Assembly (NCBI GenBank): GCA_017307755.1
Contig: JAFKGQ010000008.1
Location: 186,001-250,000 of the forward strand
Reading direction: 5' to 3'
From: Chitinophagaceae bacterium
GTDB lineage: Bacteria > Bacteroidota > Bacteroidia > Chitinophagales > Chitinophagaceae
Length of the DNA: 64,000 bases
Below the pieces are notes generated by a model, which saw nothing but the letters and a program-made list of their open reading frames with translations, did not search any database and was not told the origin of the DNA. This document shows positions 42,946-52,837 of the stretch, piece after piece (position 1 is the stretch's first letter; each line of letters opens with the position of its first letter). A program made the position numbers and the translations under genes.

Positions 42946-45900
42946 TTGATTTATAATACATTTATACTTGCCATCCTGCTTTCTTTTTCCATGGGCGCCG
43001 CCGGTCAGTCCTGGTCATTTCGTCATTACCAGGTGGAGGACGGGCTCTCCAACAATGCCGTCCTTTGCAGCGTACAGGATAATAAAGGCTTTCTCTGGTT
43101 TGGCACAAAAGACGGGTTGAACAGGTTTGACGGCTACACATTCAAAGTCTTTCGCAACGTCCCCGAAGACACCACCAGCATCGGTAATAATTTTATCCAT
43201 TGTCTGTATATGGATAAAGAGAATATCCTCTGGGCAGGCACAGACAAGGGGTTGTATAAGTATAATGCGACGGACGAAAGCTTCATCCTTTTGCACACAC
43301 CTTTCATCGCCCAGGTGACGAATATAAAAATGGATGGGAATGGCAATCTCTGGTTTATTTCAAACTTTTCCCTTTTCAAATACACCATCCCCACCCAACA
43401 GCTGCAACAATTCAATGCATCCGACTATTTCGGAGCCACTTCCATCTGTACCCTGACCGATGGCTCTGTATGGGTATCCACTTCTTCAGGCCAGTTAAAA
43501 AAATATGATCCCACGGGCGACCGCTTTATAAGCTATGACCTGTTTAGTCATTCACCCCGGAGCGTATCCAACTGGATCGAATGCCTCTATGCCCTCAGTG
43601 ACGGCAACATCCTGGTGGGTACATCCAACCAGGGCGTAAAGGAATTCTACACCTCCACCACAACATATAAGGATATCCTCACTTACAACCCCGACAAGAC
43701 CGAGATCTTCGCACGGGCCTTTCTCCAAACCTCTCCCAACGAATGCTGGATCGCCACGGAGTCCGGTATCTATGTCTACGATCTGCAAACCGACGCATTT
43801 ACGCATCTGCACAAGGAATACACCGACCCCTACTCCATTTCGGACAATGCCGTGTACACTTTTTGTAAGGATAAGGAAGGAGGTATCTGGGCCGGCACCT
43901 ATTTCGGAGGTGTCAACTATCTTCCGCAACAGCCCGTCACTTTTAAAAAATACTTCCCCGAAAAAGGGAAGAATTCCATCAGTGGTAACGTGGTCAGGGA
44001 GATCATCGAAGACAAATACGACAGGCTTTGGATTGGGACGGAAGACGCCGGACTGAACAAACTGGACACCACCGGACTTTTCACCAACTACCAACCCACC
44101 GGCACAAAGGACGGCATCTCTTACACCAATATACACGGCCTGCTGGTGACAGGGGACGAACTTTGGATCGGCACCTTTGAACATGGCCTGGACGTAATGG
44201 ACATCAGGACGGGCAAGGTCATTCGTAAATATTCCAAAGGAGACGACAGCAATATGCTCCGGAGTAATTTTATCTATTGTCTCTATCAATCCAAAGAAGG
44301 TGAGATAATGGTCGGCACCACCATCGGCGCATATCTGTATTCCCGGAAAACCCAGGATTTCTCCCTGCTGCCGGGTATGCCCCTGCACAATTGGTATACC
44401 AGCATTGTAAAAGACAAGAATGGGGTCATCTGGGCGGCTACCTATGGCAATGGAGTAAATTACTATGATACAAAGACGGGAAAAGCAGGCAATTTTTGCT
44501 ATCAGCAGCAGAACAGGGGCAGTCTCTCCTACGATAGGGTAAATAAGGTCTTCGAAGACAGTTATGACCAGCTATGGTTTGCCACGGAAGGAGGTCTTTG
44601 CAGGTTTCTCCCCAAAACTCATTCGTTTAAAAGATACACTACGGCAAATGGGTTCCCGTCCAATTTTATCCTGAGCATTGCGGAGGACCCCAACAGACGG
44701 CTCTGGATCAGCACTACCAAAGGCCTCGTTTGTTTTGACATCGGCACGGAACAGGTAGCAGCCGTGTACTCAAGGGCCAACGGGCTTCTGAGCGACCAGT
44801 TCAATTTCAGCTCTGCCTTTAAGGACAGACATGGCAATATGTATTTCGGCAGCGTAAAAGGCCTCGTCAGCTTCCATCCGGGACAGGACTTAAAAAAAGG
44901 GTTTTCCCCACCCGTCTATATCACGGGGTTTCAGTTGGACAACAACGAACTGAGGATAAATAAAGACGGCTCTCCGCTGCACCGGAGCATCACCTTCACC
45001 GACAAGATCGTACTCGGCCACAGTCAGTCTACTTTTAGCATCAACTTTGCCTCGCTCAGCTACACCGCCCCTGAAATGTCGGAATATGCCTATAAAATGG
45101 AAGGGCTGGATGCCGGCTGGATCTATCTAAAAACAAACAGAAAGGTGTATTTCACCAATCTCTCGGCGGGGACGTATACCTTCAAGGTAAGGTCCCTGTC
45201 CGATCCACGGCTGCGCCCAGGTCAGCCGCCGCCCGGCAGCGCCGAAACACAGCTCGTCATCGAGATCCTGCCCCCCTGGTGGACCAGCCGCTGGGCCTAC
45301 GTCGGTTATGCCGCGCTGACCCTGTTGCTGACCTGGTATATCGCCCGGGCCTACCGGCTAAGGCTAAAAGAGAAGGAGAGAAGAAGGATCGAACAGTTAA
45401 AAATTGCAAAGGAAAAAGAACTTTACGAAGCAAAAATGCAATTCTTTACCAATGTGGCGCATGAAATAAAGACCCCGCTGACACTTATCAAAGGCCCCCT
45501 GGAAAAGGTGATCAGAAAAGCCGGCGACGACCCCGGGATCAGGGACAGCCTCCGGATCATGGAAAGAAATACAGACAGGCTGGTAGACCTCACCCATCAA
45601 TTACTTGACTTCCGGCAGACGGAAATAAAGGGCTTTAGCCTTCATTTTGTCGAGGTAAATATTTCCACCCTCGTGGAAGAGATCTATACCAGCTTCAAAC
45701 CACTCGCCGAACAAAAAGGTCTATCCTTTACTCAATACGCCGGGCCAAAGGATATTTACGCCAACATCGATACGGACGCATTTAATAAGATACTTACAAA
45801 TTTGCTGAGCAATGCCGTCAAATACGCCCGGTCCAGGGTCGAGCTGCACTTGCTGCCGCAAAAGCCTGGTGACAAGTCTTTTGTCATCGAAGTAAAAAAT

Positions 45901-46110
45901 GACGGCTATCTTATCCCCATGGATATGAAGGAAAAGATCTTCGAGCCCTTTTTCAGGCTCAAAGAAACCGAAAAACAAAAAGGGACAGGCATCGGGCTGG
46001 CCCTTTCGTTGTCGCTCGCACAGCTGCATAAGGGCACGCTGATGCTCAATGAGCCCGAAAATGACATGAATGTTTTCTCAGTAGAGATCCCTTTAAATCA
46101 GAACGCATGA
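42946..46110 (+). CDS. Reg_prop sensor histidine kinase (kinase half of a split hybrid two-component system)
   Basis: This 1054-aa protein starts at TTG 42946; the in-frame stop just before it and the signal peptide (MIYNTFILAILLSFSMGAAGQ) support this start. Two seven-blade Reg_prop propellers span about 25-690 (DGLSNNAVLCSVQDNKGFLW and similar W-F/I-G-T repeats). A Y_Y_Y domain follows (about 700-775), then one transmembrane helix (about 785-805), HisKA with phospho-His839 (FFTNVAHEIKTPLTLIKGP) and HATPase_c (LTNLLSNAVKYA, KGTGIGLALSLSLAQLHKG). Normally the receiver and AraC domains are fused at the C-terminus; here the protein stops after HATPase_c and those domains are the next gene, overlapping by 4 bp. 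Periplasmic arabino-oligosaccharide is the likely signal. Confidence 0.95.
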   Translation: MIYNTFILAILLSFSMGAAGQSWSFRHYQVEDGLSNNAVLCSVQDNKGFLWFGTKDGLNRFDGYTFKVFRNVPEDTTSIGNNFIHCLYMDKENILWAGTDKGLYKYNATDESFILLHTPFIAQVTNIKMDGNGNLWFISNFSLFKYTIPTQQLQQFNASDYFGATSICTLTDGSVWVSTSSGQLKKYDPTGDRFISYDLFSHSPRSVSNWIECLYALSDGNILVGTSNQGVKEFYTSTTTYKDILTYNPDKTEIFARAFLQTSPNECWIATESGIYVYDLQTDAFTHLHKEYTDPYSISDNAVYTFCKDKEGGIWAGTYFGGVNYLPQQPVTFKKYFPEKGKNSISGNVVREIIEDKYDRLWIGTEDAGLNKLDTTGLFTNYQPTGTKDGISYTNIHGLLVTGDELWIGTFEHGLDVMDIRTGKVIRKYSKGDDSNMLRSNFIYCLYQSKEGEIMVGTTIGAYLYSRKTQDFSLLPGMPLHNWYTSIVKDKNGVIWAATYGNGVNYYDTKTGKAGNFCYQQQNRGSLSYDRVNKVFEDSYDQLWFATEGGLCRFLPKTHSFKRYTTANGFPSNFILSIAEDPNRRLWISTTKGLVCFDIGTEQVAAVYSRANGLLSDQFNFSSAFKDRHGNMYFGSVKGLVSFHPGQDLKKGFSPPVYITGFQLDNNELRINKDGSPLHRSITFTDKIVLGHSQSTFSINFASLSYTAPEMSEYAYKMEGLDAGWIYLKTNRKVYFTNLSAGTYTFKVRSLSDPRLRPGQPPPGSAETQLVIEILPPWWTSRWAYVGYAALTLLLTWYIARAYRLRLKEKERRRIEQLKIAKEKELYEAKMQFFTNVAHEIKTPLTLIKGPLEKVIRKAGDDPGIRDSLRIMERNTDRLVDLTHQLLDFRQTEIKGFSLHFVEVNISTLVEEIYTSFKPLAEQKGLSFTQYAGPKDIYANIDTDAFNKILTNLLSNAVKYARSRVELHLLPQKPGDKSFVIEVKNDGYLIPMDMKEKIFEPFFRLKETEKQKGTGIGLALSLSLAQLHKGTLMLNEPENDMNVFSVEIPLNQNA

Positions 46111-46886
46111 CAAAGCCGTTAATTTTACTGGCTGACGACAACGAAGAGATACTCGAATTCCTGGAGCACGAGCTCAATGAGAAATACACGGTGATAAAGG
46201 CGTTGAATGGCCAGGAAGCCCTCGAGCTGTTAAAGGAACATGCCGTTCAGCTGTTGATATCCGACGTAGTAATGCCCGTGATGGATGGGTTTGAGCTTTG
46301 CAGGATTATCAAGACCACGCTTGAACACAGCCATATCCCCGTGATATTGCTCACGGCAAAGAATACCCTCCAGTCAAAGATCGAAGGGTTGGAGATGGGG
46401 GCCGATGCCTACATAGAAAAACCCTTTTCACCCGAATACCTCCAGGTACAGATAGCCAACCTGCTCACCAACAGGAACAAGATCAAACAATACTTTGCCA
46501 GCTCGCCCCTGGTGCATATCAAAAGCATCGCCTATTCCAAGGCCGACGAGCTTTTTCTCGAACACATCAACGACAGCATCCTGGAAAACCTCGAAGACCC
46601 CGACCTGGATGTGGAAAAGCTGGCCAGGCTGATGAATATGAGCAAACCCACCCTGTATCGCAAGATCAAATCCCTGTCAGACCTTTCTCCCAATGACCTC
46701 ATCAACGTCACACGGCTAAAAAAAGCCGCCGAGCTGCTGGCGGAAGGAAAATACAAGATCTACGAAGTAGCTACCCTGGTAGGATATGCGTCACAGACAA
46801 ATTTCGGGAGGAATTTTCTAAAACAATTCGAGGTCACGCCGTCGGACTATGTGGCTATGAAAGAGGCGGAGAAAAAAGGCCCATAA
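46107..46886 (+). CDS. Response regulator with AraC-type DNA-binding domain (second half of split system)
   Basis: This 259-aa protein has a receiver domain at about 1-120 (LILLADDNEEILEFLEHEL). Phospho-acceptor Asp53 is in LLISDVVMPVMDGF, the switch residues in VILLTAKN, and Lys in YIEKPFSPEYLQ. A linker leads to a double helix-turn-helix of the AraC type (about 160-255, LARLMNMSKPTLYRKIKSL and VATLVGYASQTNFGRNFLKQF). The ATG overlaps the kinase stop (ATGA), so the two are made together. It should bind upstream of susC and activate the arabinan operon. Usual hybrid regulators of PULs carry these domains on the kinase polypeptide. Confidence 0.96.
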   Translation: MTKPLILLADDNEEILEFLEHELNEKYTVIKALNGQEALELLKEHAVQLLISDVVMPVMDGFELCRIIKTTLEHSHIPVILLTAKNTLQSKIEGLEMGADAYIEKPFSPEYLQVQIANLLTNRNKIKQYFASSPLVHIKSIAYSKADELFLEHINDSILENLEDPDLDVEKLARLMNMSKPTLYRKIKSLSDLSPNDLINVTRLKKAAELLAEGKYKIYEVATLVGYASQTNFGRNFLKQFEVTPSDYVAMKEAEKKGP

Positions 46887-46945
46887 ATATAAATATTTTT
46901 TCACATATCCTGCGATTATCCATAAATTCGCCTAACCCCTTCCTC

Positions 46946-48193
46946 GTGAAAAAGAAAACCTTCCTACAGTGGCTTTTTTCTTTTCTGCATGCCATCCTTA
47001 TGCTGATGATCGTAATGGGCTGGACCTATTTCGACCTCGGCCTTACGCGTGAGAGCACCCTTCTCAAATGGCAGTCTTTCTTAAAACGCAGAGGGATCGG
47101 CGTCTCCCGTGTTTCCCCCCTGTACGCTCTTGACACCCTTGTCCTGGTAGATGTTAGCGCCGACAAGACGGTCGTCTTTGACAGCAGCGAGTTAAAGAGA
47201 CAGGTTATCACCGATCCACGCTTGCTGGACACTGTGTTACGTGAGTTCGACAGCGCGGGGACCTACCGGTATATTCTGTGTGATGTCTATTTCCCCGTTG
47301 CAACGGATTATGATTCGACCCTGCTAAAGACCATCTACTCCACCAGGAACATCGCCTTCCCTCTCTCGGAAGGTTATTCCACGCAAAAGGGGCTGCGCCC
47401 GCTCGAAGCGCTGCCCGGTGGCGTAGTCCACTATCAGCACACCAATGACTGGCATATCCTGTCAGACCAGTTGATCAAATTCCAACTGGTGAATGGCCAC
47501 TCGGAGAAGAGTCTCCCTCTTTATATGGCCGAAGAGGTCACCGGCAGGACGTTGACATCGGCCACTACCGTCAATAATATTACGTTCAATGCCTACTTAC
47601 GCCCCGCTGACCTGCGGCGGCCAAATGCCCCGGCCCGGCTATACTCCTTATCCGATCTTCACCAGTTCATGTTCTATCAGACGCCGGCAGAACGACGCGA
47701 ATGGCTAAAAACCAAATTCATCCTCATCGGGAATTTTACAGAAGACGTCTACAAGACAGCTTTTGGAGACATGCCGGGAGTGCTGATATTGTTCAATATC
47801 TATCTTTCTATTCTCGACGGCGCCCACGAGTTCAGCTGGTCCTGGCTGGTGTTCCTCCTCGCCGCCTTTTCAGGTCTGTCCTGGTTGACATTTTACTGGA
47901 AAGGAGAAAAAAGATTTCGATGGGTGAAGGACGCAAAGACCCTCCTGGAAAATTTGGTTGGAGATATCGGACTCGCACTATTTATCAATTTCGTCGCACT
48001 GTTTTTTATCGCATTATTTTCCGTTGTCCTTTTCAACAAGACGACGCCCATCGCCATTCTCACCTTCTATATGGTCATGATAGATTATTGCAAATATCTT
48101 GTCCGCAATTATCCCCATATCAGACCACACTCAAAAAAGAAGGTCTGGACCATTGTAAAATATCTTTTTAAGATTAAACCACAGGAGGGTTGA
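46946..48193 (+). CDS. CHASE2-like membrane sensor protein without output domain
   Basis: This 415-aa protein starts at GTG 46946. A first transmembrane helix (about 10-32) is followed by YFDLGLTRESTLLKWQSFL and a CHASE2-like periplasmic domain. DTLVLVDVSADKTVVFD, YILCDVYFPVATDYDS and KFILIGNFTEDVYKTAFGDMPG are the family landmarks. Three more hydrophobic helices lie at about 292-312, 342-362 and 365-388. The chain ends in a short basic tail. CHASE2 proteins normally continue into a cyclase, kinase or caspase-like output domain; none is present. The next two genes follow with a 1-bp gap and then a 7-bp gap. The CHASE2 call is by motif pattern and not fully certain. Confidence 0.75.
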   Translation: MKKKTFLQWLFSFLHAILMLMIVMGWTYFDLGLTRESTLLKWQSFLKRRGIGVSRVSPLYALDTLVLVDVSADKTVVFDSSELKRQVITDPRLLDTVLREFDSAGTYRYILCDVYFPVATDYDSTLLKTIYSTRNIAFPLSEGYSTQKGLRPLEALPGGVVHYQHTNDWHILSDQLIKFQLVNGHSEKSLPLYMAEEVTGRTLTSATTVNNITFNAYLRPADLRRPNAPARLYSLSDLHQFMFYQTPAERREWLKTKFILIGNFTEDVYKTAFGDMPGVLILFNIYLSILDGAHEFSWSWLVFLLAAFSGLSWLTFYWKGEKRFRWVKDAKTLLENLVGDIGLALFINFVALFFIALFSVVLFNKTTPIAILTFYMVMIDYCKYLVRNYPHIRPHSKKKVWTIVKYLFKIKPQEG

Positions 48194-48194
48194 T

Positions 48195-49025
48195 ATGATG
48201 TTATTTCTATGGCTCTTTCTTATGCGGCAGCCGGACGCCTATATCGTCGTTTATTCCCGGGGCGAGATCCATCAACAGACTGTCGCCGGAAACCGCATCG
48301 TCCAGGGCAGCAGGATCAGGCCGGATGACCGTCTCTTTTTTATGAGCGCCGATGCCTATGCACGTGTAGCCGGAAAGGAAGGCACCTATCAGCTTGCAAA
48401 CAATCACGACAGCCGCAAGACACCAGTAACAGGAGAATTGGGACAGTTGGTACGCGAGATCCTGATACCCACCACGATCAGCGGAGATATGCGCACCCGT
48501 GGCGGAACGATCACCAATTGGCCGGAAGCCGAAAGTTTCTTTGCCCGTTTTAACGACTCAGCCCGGCCAATGCTGCTCATCGACAAACGCCAGATCACCA
48601 TCAGCTCATCCCTGGTACCGGATACGGGCCGCTGTTTCTTTTATCTCTCCTACCGGCGCGACAAAGACACGATCAATAAAAGGCTTCCCTGGACCACAAC
48701 AGGCAAATCCCTTCAAATCGTCTTCGACAGAAGGCTCTTTGAAGTCGACGGCCGCGACATGGGGACCAGCCAGCTCCCACAGACAAATATTTCCTTTTAC
48801 AACGGCCTCCGTCATGAGTCAACCCGGCTGGCAAATATGTGGGTGCGATACGTTTCTTTCTCTTTCTTACAACCCGAGCTCTGTCTCGTGCGGGCGGCAT
48901 TGAGCGGTAATCCCGGCGGGGCAAACCCCGACACGATGCTTTTGAACTATATCACGGTCTATTACGGACAGCCTGATGAAGACCAATTCACACATTATTG
49001 GTATCCTATCCTCAACTGTAAATGA
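48195..49025 (+). CDS. Exported protein of unknown function in the CHASE2/caspase operon
   Basis: This 276-aa protein starts at ATG 48195 (or 48198) behind a strong AGGAGG site (48183-48188), one base after the CHASE2 stop. The N-terminus is short and hydrophobic (MMLFLWLFLM), consistent with an export signal. The first about 90 residues (AYIVVYSRGEIHQQTVAGN, RLFFMSADAYARVAGKEGTY) resemble a FecR-like small beta domain, only by pattern. The remainder (FYLSYRRDKDTINKRLP, MLLNYITVYYGQPDEDQF) is unrecognised. The position between a CHASE2 sensor and a propeller-caspase protein suggests a connecting or regulated component. Function is unknown. Confidence 0.75.
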   Translation: MMLFLWLFLMRQPDAYIVVYSRGEIHQQTVAGNRIVQGSRIRPDDRLFFMSADAYARVAGKEGTYQLANNHDSRKTPVTGELGQLVREILIPTTISGDMRTRGGTITNWPEAESFFARFNDSARPMLLIDKRQITISSSLVPDTGRCFFYLSYRRDKDTINKRLPWTTTGKSLQIVFDRRLFEVDGRDMGTSQLPQTNISFYNGLRHESTRLANMWVRYVSFSFLQPELCLVRAALSGNPGGANPDTMLLNYITVYYGQPDEDQFTHYWYPILNCK

Positions 49026-49032
49026 TCCCAAC

Positions 49033-52000
49033 ATGCGATCACTCCTTTTTTTATTCATCTTCCCCTTTAATGGCCTTCTTTTTGCCCAACAGCCGATGCG
49101 CCCCTCTCTGGCGCTGCAATCCGGCTTTACCACCAGCGCGGAAGTATACTTTCAATTCTCCGCCTCCAACAAATACCTCTGGGCCTATAGCATTATGGGT
49201 GAATGCATCCTCTGGGAGGTGAGCTCGGGTCGCCAGCTAAAACATATTATGCCCGTCACCGTCGTCGATCCGGAACTGATCTATTTACCGCGTCCGGATC
49301 TTTCGCCCGACGAAAGGTATTGGCTGATACCCCAATCCGGAAAGGGAAACTATTTTCTCTACGACATACTCGCCGACAGCATCGTGCATATATTCCACCC
49401 GCTAAGGTCCGGAGACAAATTTACACATGCTTTTTTTTCAGGCGATAGTAAAAATGTGATGTTCGTGGTCCAAAGCCCGGGCGATAAGGCGTCTATTGAA
49501 CTGGAGATGACCGATCTGGCCGAAGTAAACCCAAGGTTCTGGTTACTCGACATGCCCGACCTGGTGATGAAATTCGATTTCGTCGTCAAATTACTGATCG
49601 GGCGGCGCAACCTTCAGGGTTTGGAGAAAGTCGCCACCTTGCAAAATGCCGTTCCCTCTCCCGGGTTTGATAAGATCTGGTTCAGCGGATTAGGACCGGG
49701 TATTTATTGCCTGGATATGTCGACTACGCCCCCACGTCTGCTTACCCAACAGGATTGCCGCAAGATCGACTGGCCCGGCAGTTCCGCTCCCGAAAAGCTC
49801 AGTTGGTACAACGGTAAGGTCCTGGCCCTTGGCCGTACAAATCTCGAAAGTATCGCGGGCGGCGCTGTCCGCAAACTGGACACCTTGCTCGTGATCGATC
49901 CTGTAACACAACAACTGGAAAAAAAGATACCCGCCTCCTTTATCGTCAGCGACGCAAACAACCGCTCCAACGGTCTTGTCACCCCACCACTGACAGCCAG
50001 CAACAGCCTGAACGCATGGTTCGAAACCCAGCCTTTGCCGGGCAATAATTTTGAAGTCACTGGCCACGATCTTTTCTCCGGCCGCACAATTTTTTCATAT
50101 CAAAAAGGCATTACCTTTTATCAGACTCTACAGGAAGAATATCGCCCCGGAACCCTGAATGGCGGATATATCACCGCTGTCTCCGACGACCAGACGCTGA
50201 TGGCCGAATGTTCCCGCGAGATCGTGATCCATGATCTGTCAAAAAAAACGATCCGGTCGGTGTTCTCACCCAACAAAGGGGATTTCAGGATCAACGCGCC
50301 CGTCTATCTCGACTCTTTCCGGATGCTGATACCAAAGCTCGGCAATGACGGTTTTGTCCTGAACATGCGCACTGGCCATGTCGAAAGGCTTGATCGCTCG
50401 ATCGCCTGTTTTGATACCGCCCGTGCAGGGGCAAACAACTATTATGAAATGGATATCACAGCTCCGATAGGTATCCAGAACGCCAACGCCCGGACAGCTG
50501 ACAGGACCTTTACACTCGTCAACTATGCTACATACGATCTTTGCCAGACGCCCGGAGCCAAAACCCTCCAGGTCTGGAGCTCGGACAGTTTACGCAAACT
50601 GGAAGAATATCATTTCCAGGATCGTGAATTTAGCTATTATGTATCCGCATTACCCGGTGTCAAAAAAACTTTTTTGGTCAATTATAAGCTGATCAGCTTC
50701 GCTCCCGATGGCACCCCTGCCGTCAAAGAGTTAAAGGTGATCCAAAAGAAAGATACTTTTATCGCGGTCAATCCCTTCTTCCTTCCCGCAAGCCATACCA
50801 TCGTAGCCGTAATGGCAACCCGTATCGCGCCGGGAAACCCGGATATCCTTTTCGGAGAGTTCGATCTCCAGGGTAAATTGCTGCGCTCCTCCGTTTACCA
50901 CCGAAAAAAGAGCAAGCTGGCATTCCAAAGCTTTCTTTGGGAAGCCCAGCTGTCTCCCGATAGCACCCATCTGCTATTCGCCCTGCACGATGGCACAGTG
51001 GCTGTTGTCAGGCTCTCGGATTTCAAGGTCGTCCACGCAAGCGAGCATGGTACAGGTGTCGACGCGGGTAAGAACATACACGAACATGTTTCCATATTGG
51101 CCGGATGTTTTCTTGACCAGCGGCAATTTGTCACAGCCGGCAGCGACGGTCAGTTATTGGTATGGAATATAGGCGAAGACAAGCCGGTGCGTACCCTAAG
51201 CGACGAACCAATCCTTTTTTACAGCCTTGCGCTCTCTCCGGATCGACGCTTCCTGGTTGGTACAGACGCCGATAAGGCCATCCGTTTTATCGACTGGCGC
51301 ACAGGCAGGACAGTTCTCCGTTTTGCCGCCTTCAATGAGGACGATTATGCGCTGGTAGACGCCGATGGATATTATTTTGCCAATCGCCGGGGAGCAAATG
51401 CACTGTCCTTTCTATACGGCGGATCATCCTATGAGTTCTCGCAGTTCGACCTTAGCCTCAATCGCCCGGATAAGGTCCTGTCAAAAATGGGGTATAGCCC
51501 TCCCGAACTCATCGGTTATTATACAAAAGCCTGGGAAAAAAGAGTAAAGCTGATGGGCTGGGATCCGGCCCGGTTTACGACAATCAGCTCTTTTGCCGCC
51601 CCCAGCGTACATCTTTCGAATGTCCCCACCGATCTCCACGACATCGCCACTCCAAACATTAGTTTTCAGGTCAATGCCACAGACTACGTTTCTCCTTTGA
51701 GCCGGCTACTGGTCAGTATCAACGGAGTGCCGCTCTATGGGGTAAAAGGACTCACCTTAAAACAGGGGCAAAACCATCTCTCTATCCCGGTGACAATCCC
51801 GCTTTCAGCCGGCGACAACAGAATTGCGGTCAGCATCGTCAATGTTCTGGGAAATGAAAGTATACGGGAAAATCTTCGCGTCGGTCATAGAGCGCCGGCG
51901 GTAAAACCCGATCTCTATATTGTGGCGATCGGTACAGGCAAATTCGCACACCCCAACCACGATCTAAAATATCCTGTAAAAGACGCCCAGGACGTTACAA

Positions 52001-52731
52001 CTCTTTTCAAAAGCCAGTCCGGCCGTTTTGGAAAAATAAACACGATCCTTTTACAGGACGCCCAGGTAACCCGTCAGTCGGTGAGAACGCTCAGAGGCCA
52101 GCTCACCAAAACCCGTCCCGACGATATGGTGATTTTATTCTTCGCCGGTCACGGCCTGCGGGATAAGGAACTCAATTATTACCTTTCCACCTATGGCTGC
52201 GACTTCGACCACCCTTCCACCGCCTCTTTACCCTATGATGAATTGGTATCCTTACTCGACAGCATCCCCGCTCGTCAGAAACTGATGCTCCTGGACGCTT
52301 GTAATAGTGGTGAGCTGGACAAGGAAAGCGTACTGGCGCACCAACAGGGAAATACACTTCCGGGAGAGCCGGTCACCCGCGCCGGCGGGACCTCACCCAA
52401 CCTCACCGAGATACAGGGACCGGAGAACCCCTTTCGCCTGATGTTATCTCTCTTTACCGACCTCCGTCCCTCCAACGGCACATCCATCATCGCCGCCTCC
52501 AGCGCCGTCGAACCCGCGGCCGAAGGGGATCAGTGGAACAATGGCGTATTTACCCATTGTCTCCTGGAAGGATTAAAAGGGAAAAAGGCAGATATCAATA
52601 AGGATGGAAAGATAATGTTGTCCGAGCTCCTCGAATATATCCAAACCAACGTCGTAAAATTAACAGACGGCAAACAACAGCCCGTCAGCAGGGCGGAGAA
52701 TATTGTGAACGACCTGGTCATCTGGGAATAA
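49033..52731 (+). CDS. Secreted beta-propeller protein with C-terminal caspase-fold (peptidase C14) domain
   Basis: From ATG 49033 (MRSLLFLFIFPFNGLLFAQ) the protein is 1232 aa with a signal peptide. A 19-codon upstream extension into the previous gene is rejected. Residues about 25-780 form WD40-like propeller blades (FVTAGSDGQLLVWNIG, YSLALSPDRRFLVGTD). A short beta domain follows (about 860-950, VLGNESIRENLRVGHRAP). Residues 958-1232 are a caspase-fold domain: LYIVAIGTGKFAHP, NHDLKYPVKDAQDV, catalytic His1040 in FFAGHGLRD and Cys1090 in LLDACNSGELD. An EF-hand-like loop DINKDGKIMLSE lies near the end. The catalytic dyad is intact. A secreted caspase-fold protease linked to a membrane CHASE2 protein suggests an envelope signalling system; substrate unknown. 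Confidence 0.9.
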   Translation: MRSLLFLFIFPFNGLLFAQQPMRPSLALQSGFTTSAEVYFQFSASNKYLWAYSIMGECILWEVSSGRQLKHIMPVTVVDPELIYLPRPDLSPDERYWLIPQSGKGNYFLYDILADSIVHIFHPLRSGDKFTHAFFSGDSKNVMFVVQSPGDKASIELEMTDLAEVNPRFWLLDMPDLVMKFDFVVKLLIGRRNLQGLEKVATLQNAVPSPGFDKIWFSGLGPGIYCLDMSTTPPRLLTQQDCRKIDWPGSSAPEKLSWYNGKVLALGRTNLESIAGGAVRKLDTLLVIDPVTQQLEKKIPASFIVSDANNRSNGLVTPPLTASNSLNAWFETQPLPGNNFEVTGHDLFSGRTIFSYQKGITFYQTLQEEYRPGTLNGGYITAVSDDQTLMAECSREIVIHDLSKKTIRSVFSPNKGDFRINAPVYLDSFRMLIPKLGNDGFVLNMRTGHVERLDRSIACFDTARAGANNYYEMDITAPIGIQNANARTADRTFTLVNYATYDLCQTPGAKTLQVWSSDSLRKLEEYHFQDREFSYYVSALPGVKKTFLVNYKLISFAPDGTPAVKELKVIQKKDTFIAVNPFFLPASHTIVAVMATRIAPGNPDILFGEFDLQGKLLRSSVYHRKKSKLAFQSFLWEAQLSPDSTHLLFALHDGTVAVVRLSDFKVVHASEHGTGVDAGKNIHEHVSILAGCFLDQRQFVTAGSDGQLLVWNIGEDKPVRTLSDEPILFYSLALSPDRRFLVGTDADKAIRFIDWRTGRTVLRFAAFNEDDYALVDADGYYFANRRGANALSFLYGGSSYEFSQFDLSLNRPDKVLSKMGYSPPELIGYYTKAWEKRVKLMGWDPARFTTISSFAAPSVHLSNVPTDLHDIATPNISFQVNATDYVSPLSRLLVSINGVPLYGVKGLTLKQGQNHLSIPVTIPLSAGDNRIAVSIVNVLGNESIRENLRVGHRAPAVKPDLYIVAIGTGKFAHPNHDLKYPVKDAQDVTTLFKSQSGRFGKINTILLQDAQVTRQSVRTLRGQLTKTRPDDMVILFFAGHGLRDKELNYYLSTYGCDFDHPSTASLPYDELVSLLDSIPARQKLMLLDACNSGELDKESVLAHQQGNTLPGEPVTRAGGTSPNLTEIQGPENPFRLMLSLFTDLRPSNGTSIIAASSAVEPAAEGDQWNNGVFTHCLLEGLKGKKADINKDGKIMLSELLEYIQTNVVKLTDGKQQPVSRAENIVNDLVIWE

Positions 52732-52837
52732 AGGGAAATAATTACAACTTATCGGGTAATTTGCTAATTAATCCAGCCTTGTTTCTGCCCCATCTTTGTG
52801 TTGTCAATTCAATGTAAACAAATTAAAATAAAACAAA

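Noticed and set aside
43552..44388. 278-codon minus-strand frame
   Set aside because: Antisense to the propeller region of the sensor kinase; its sequence is only the complement of the repeats.
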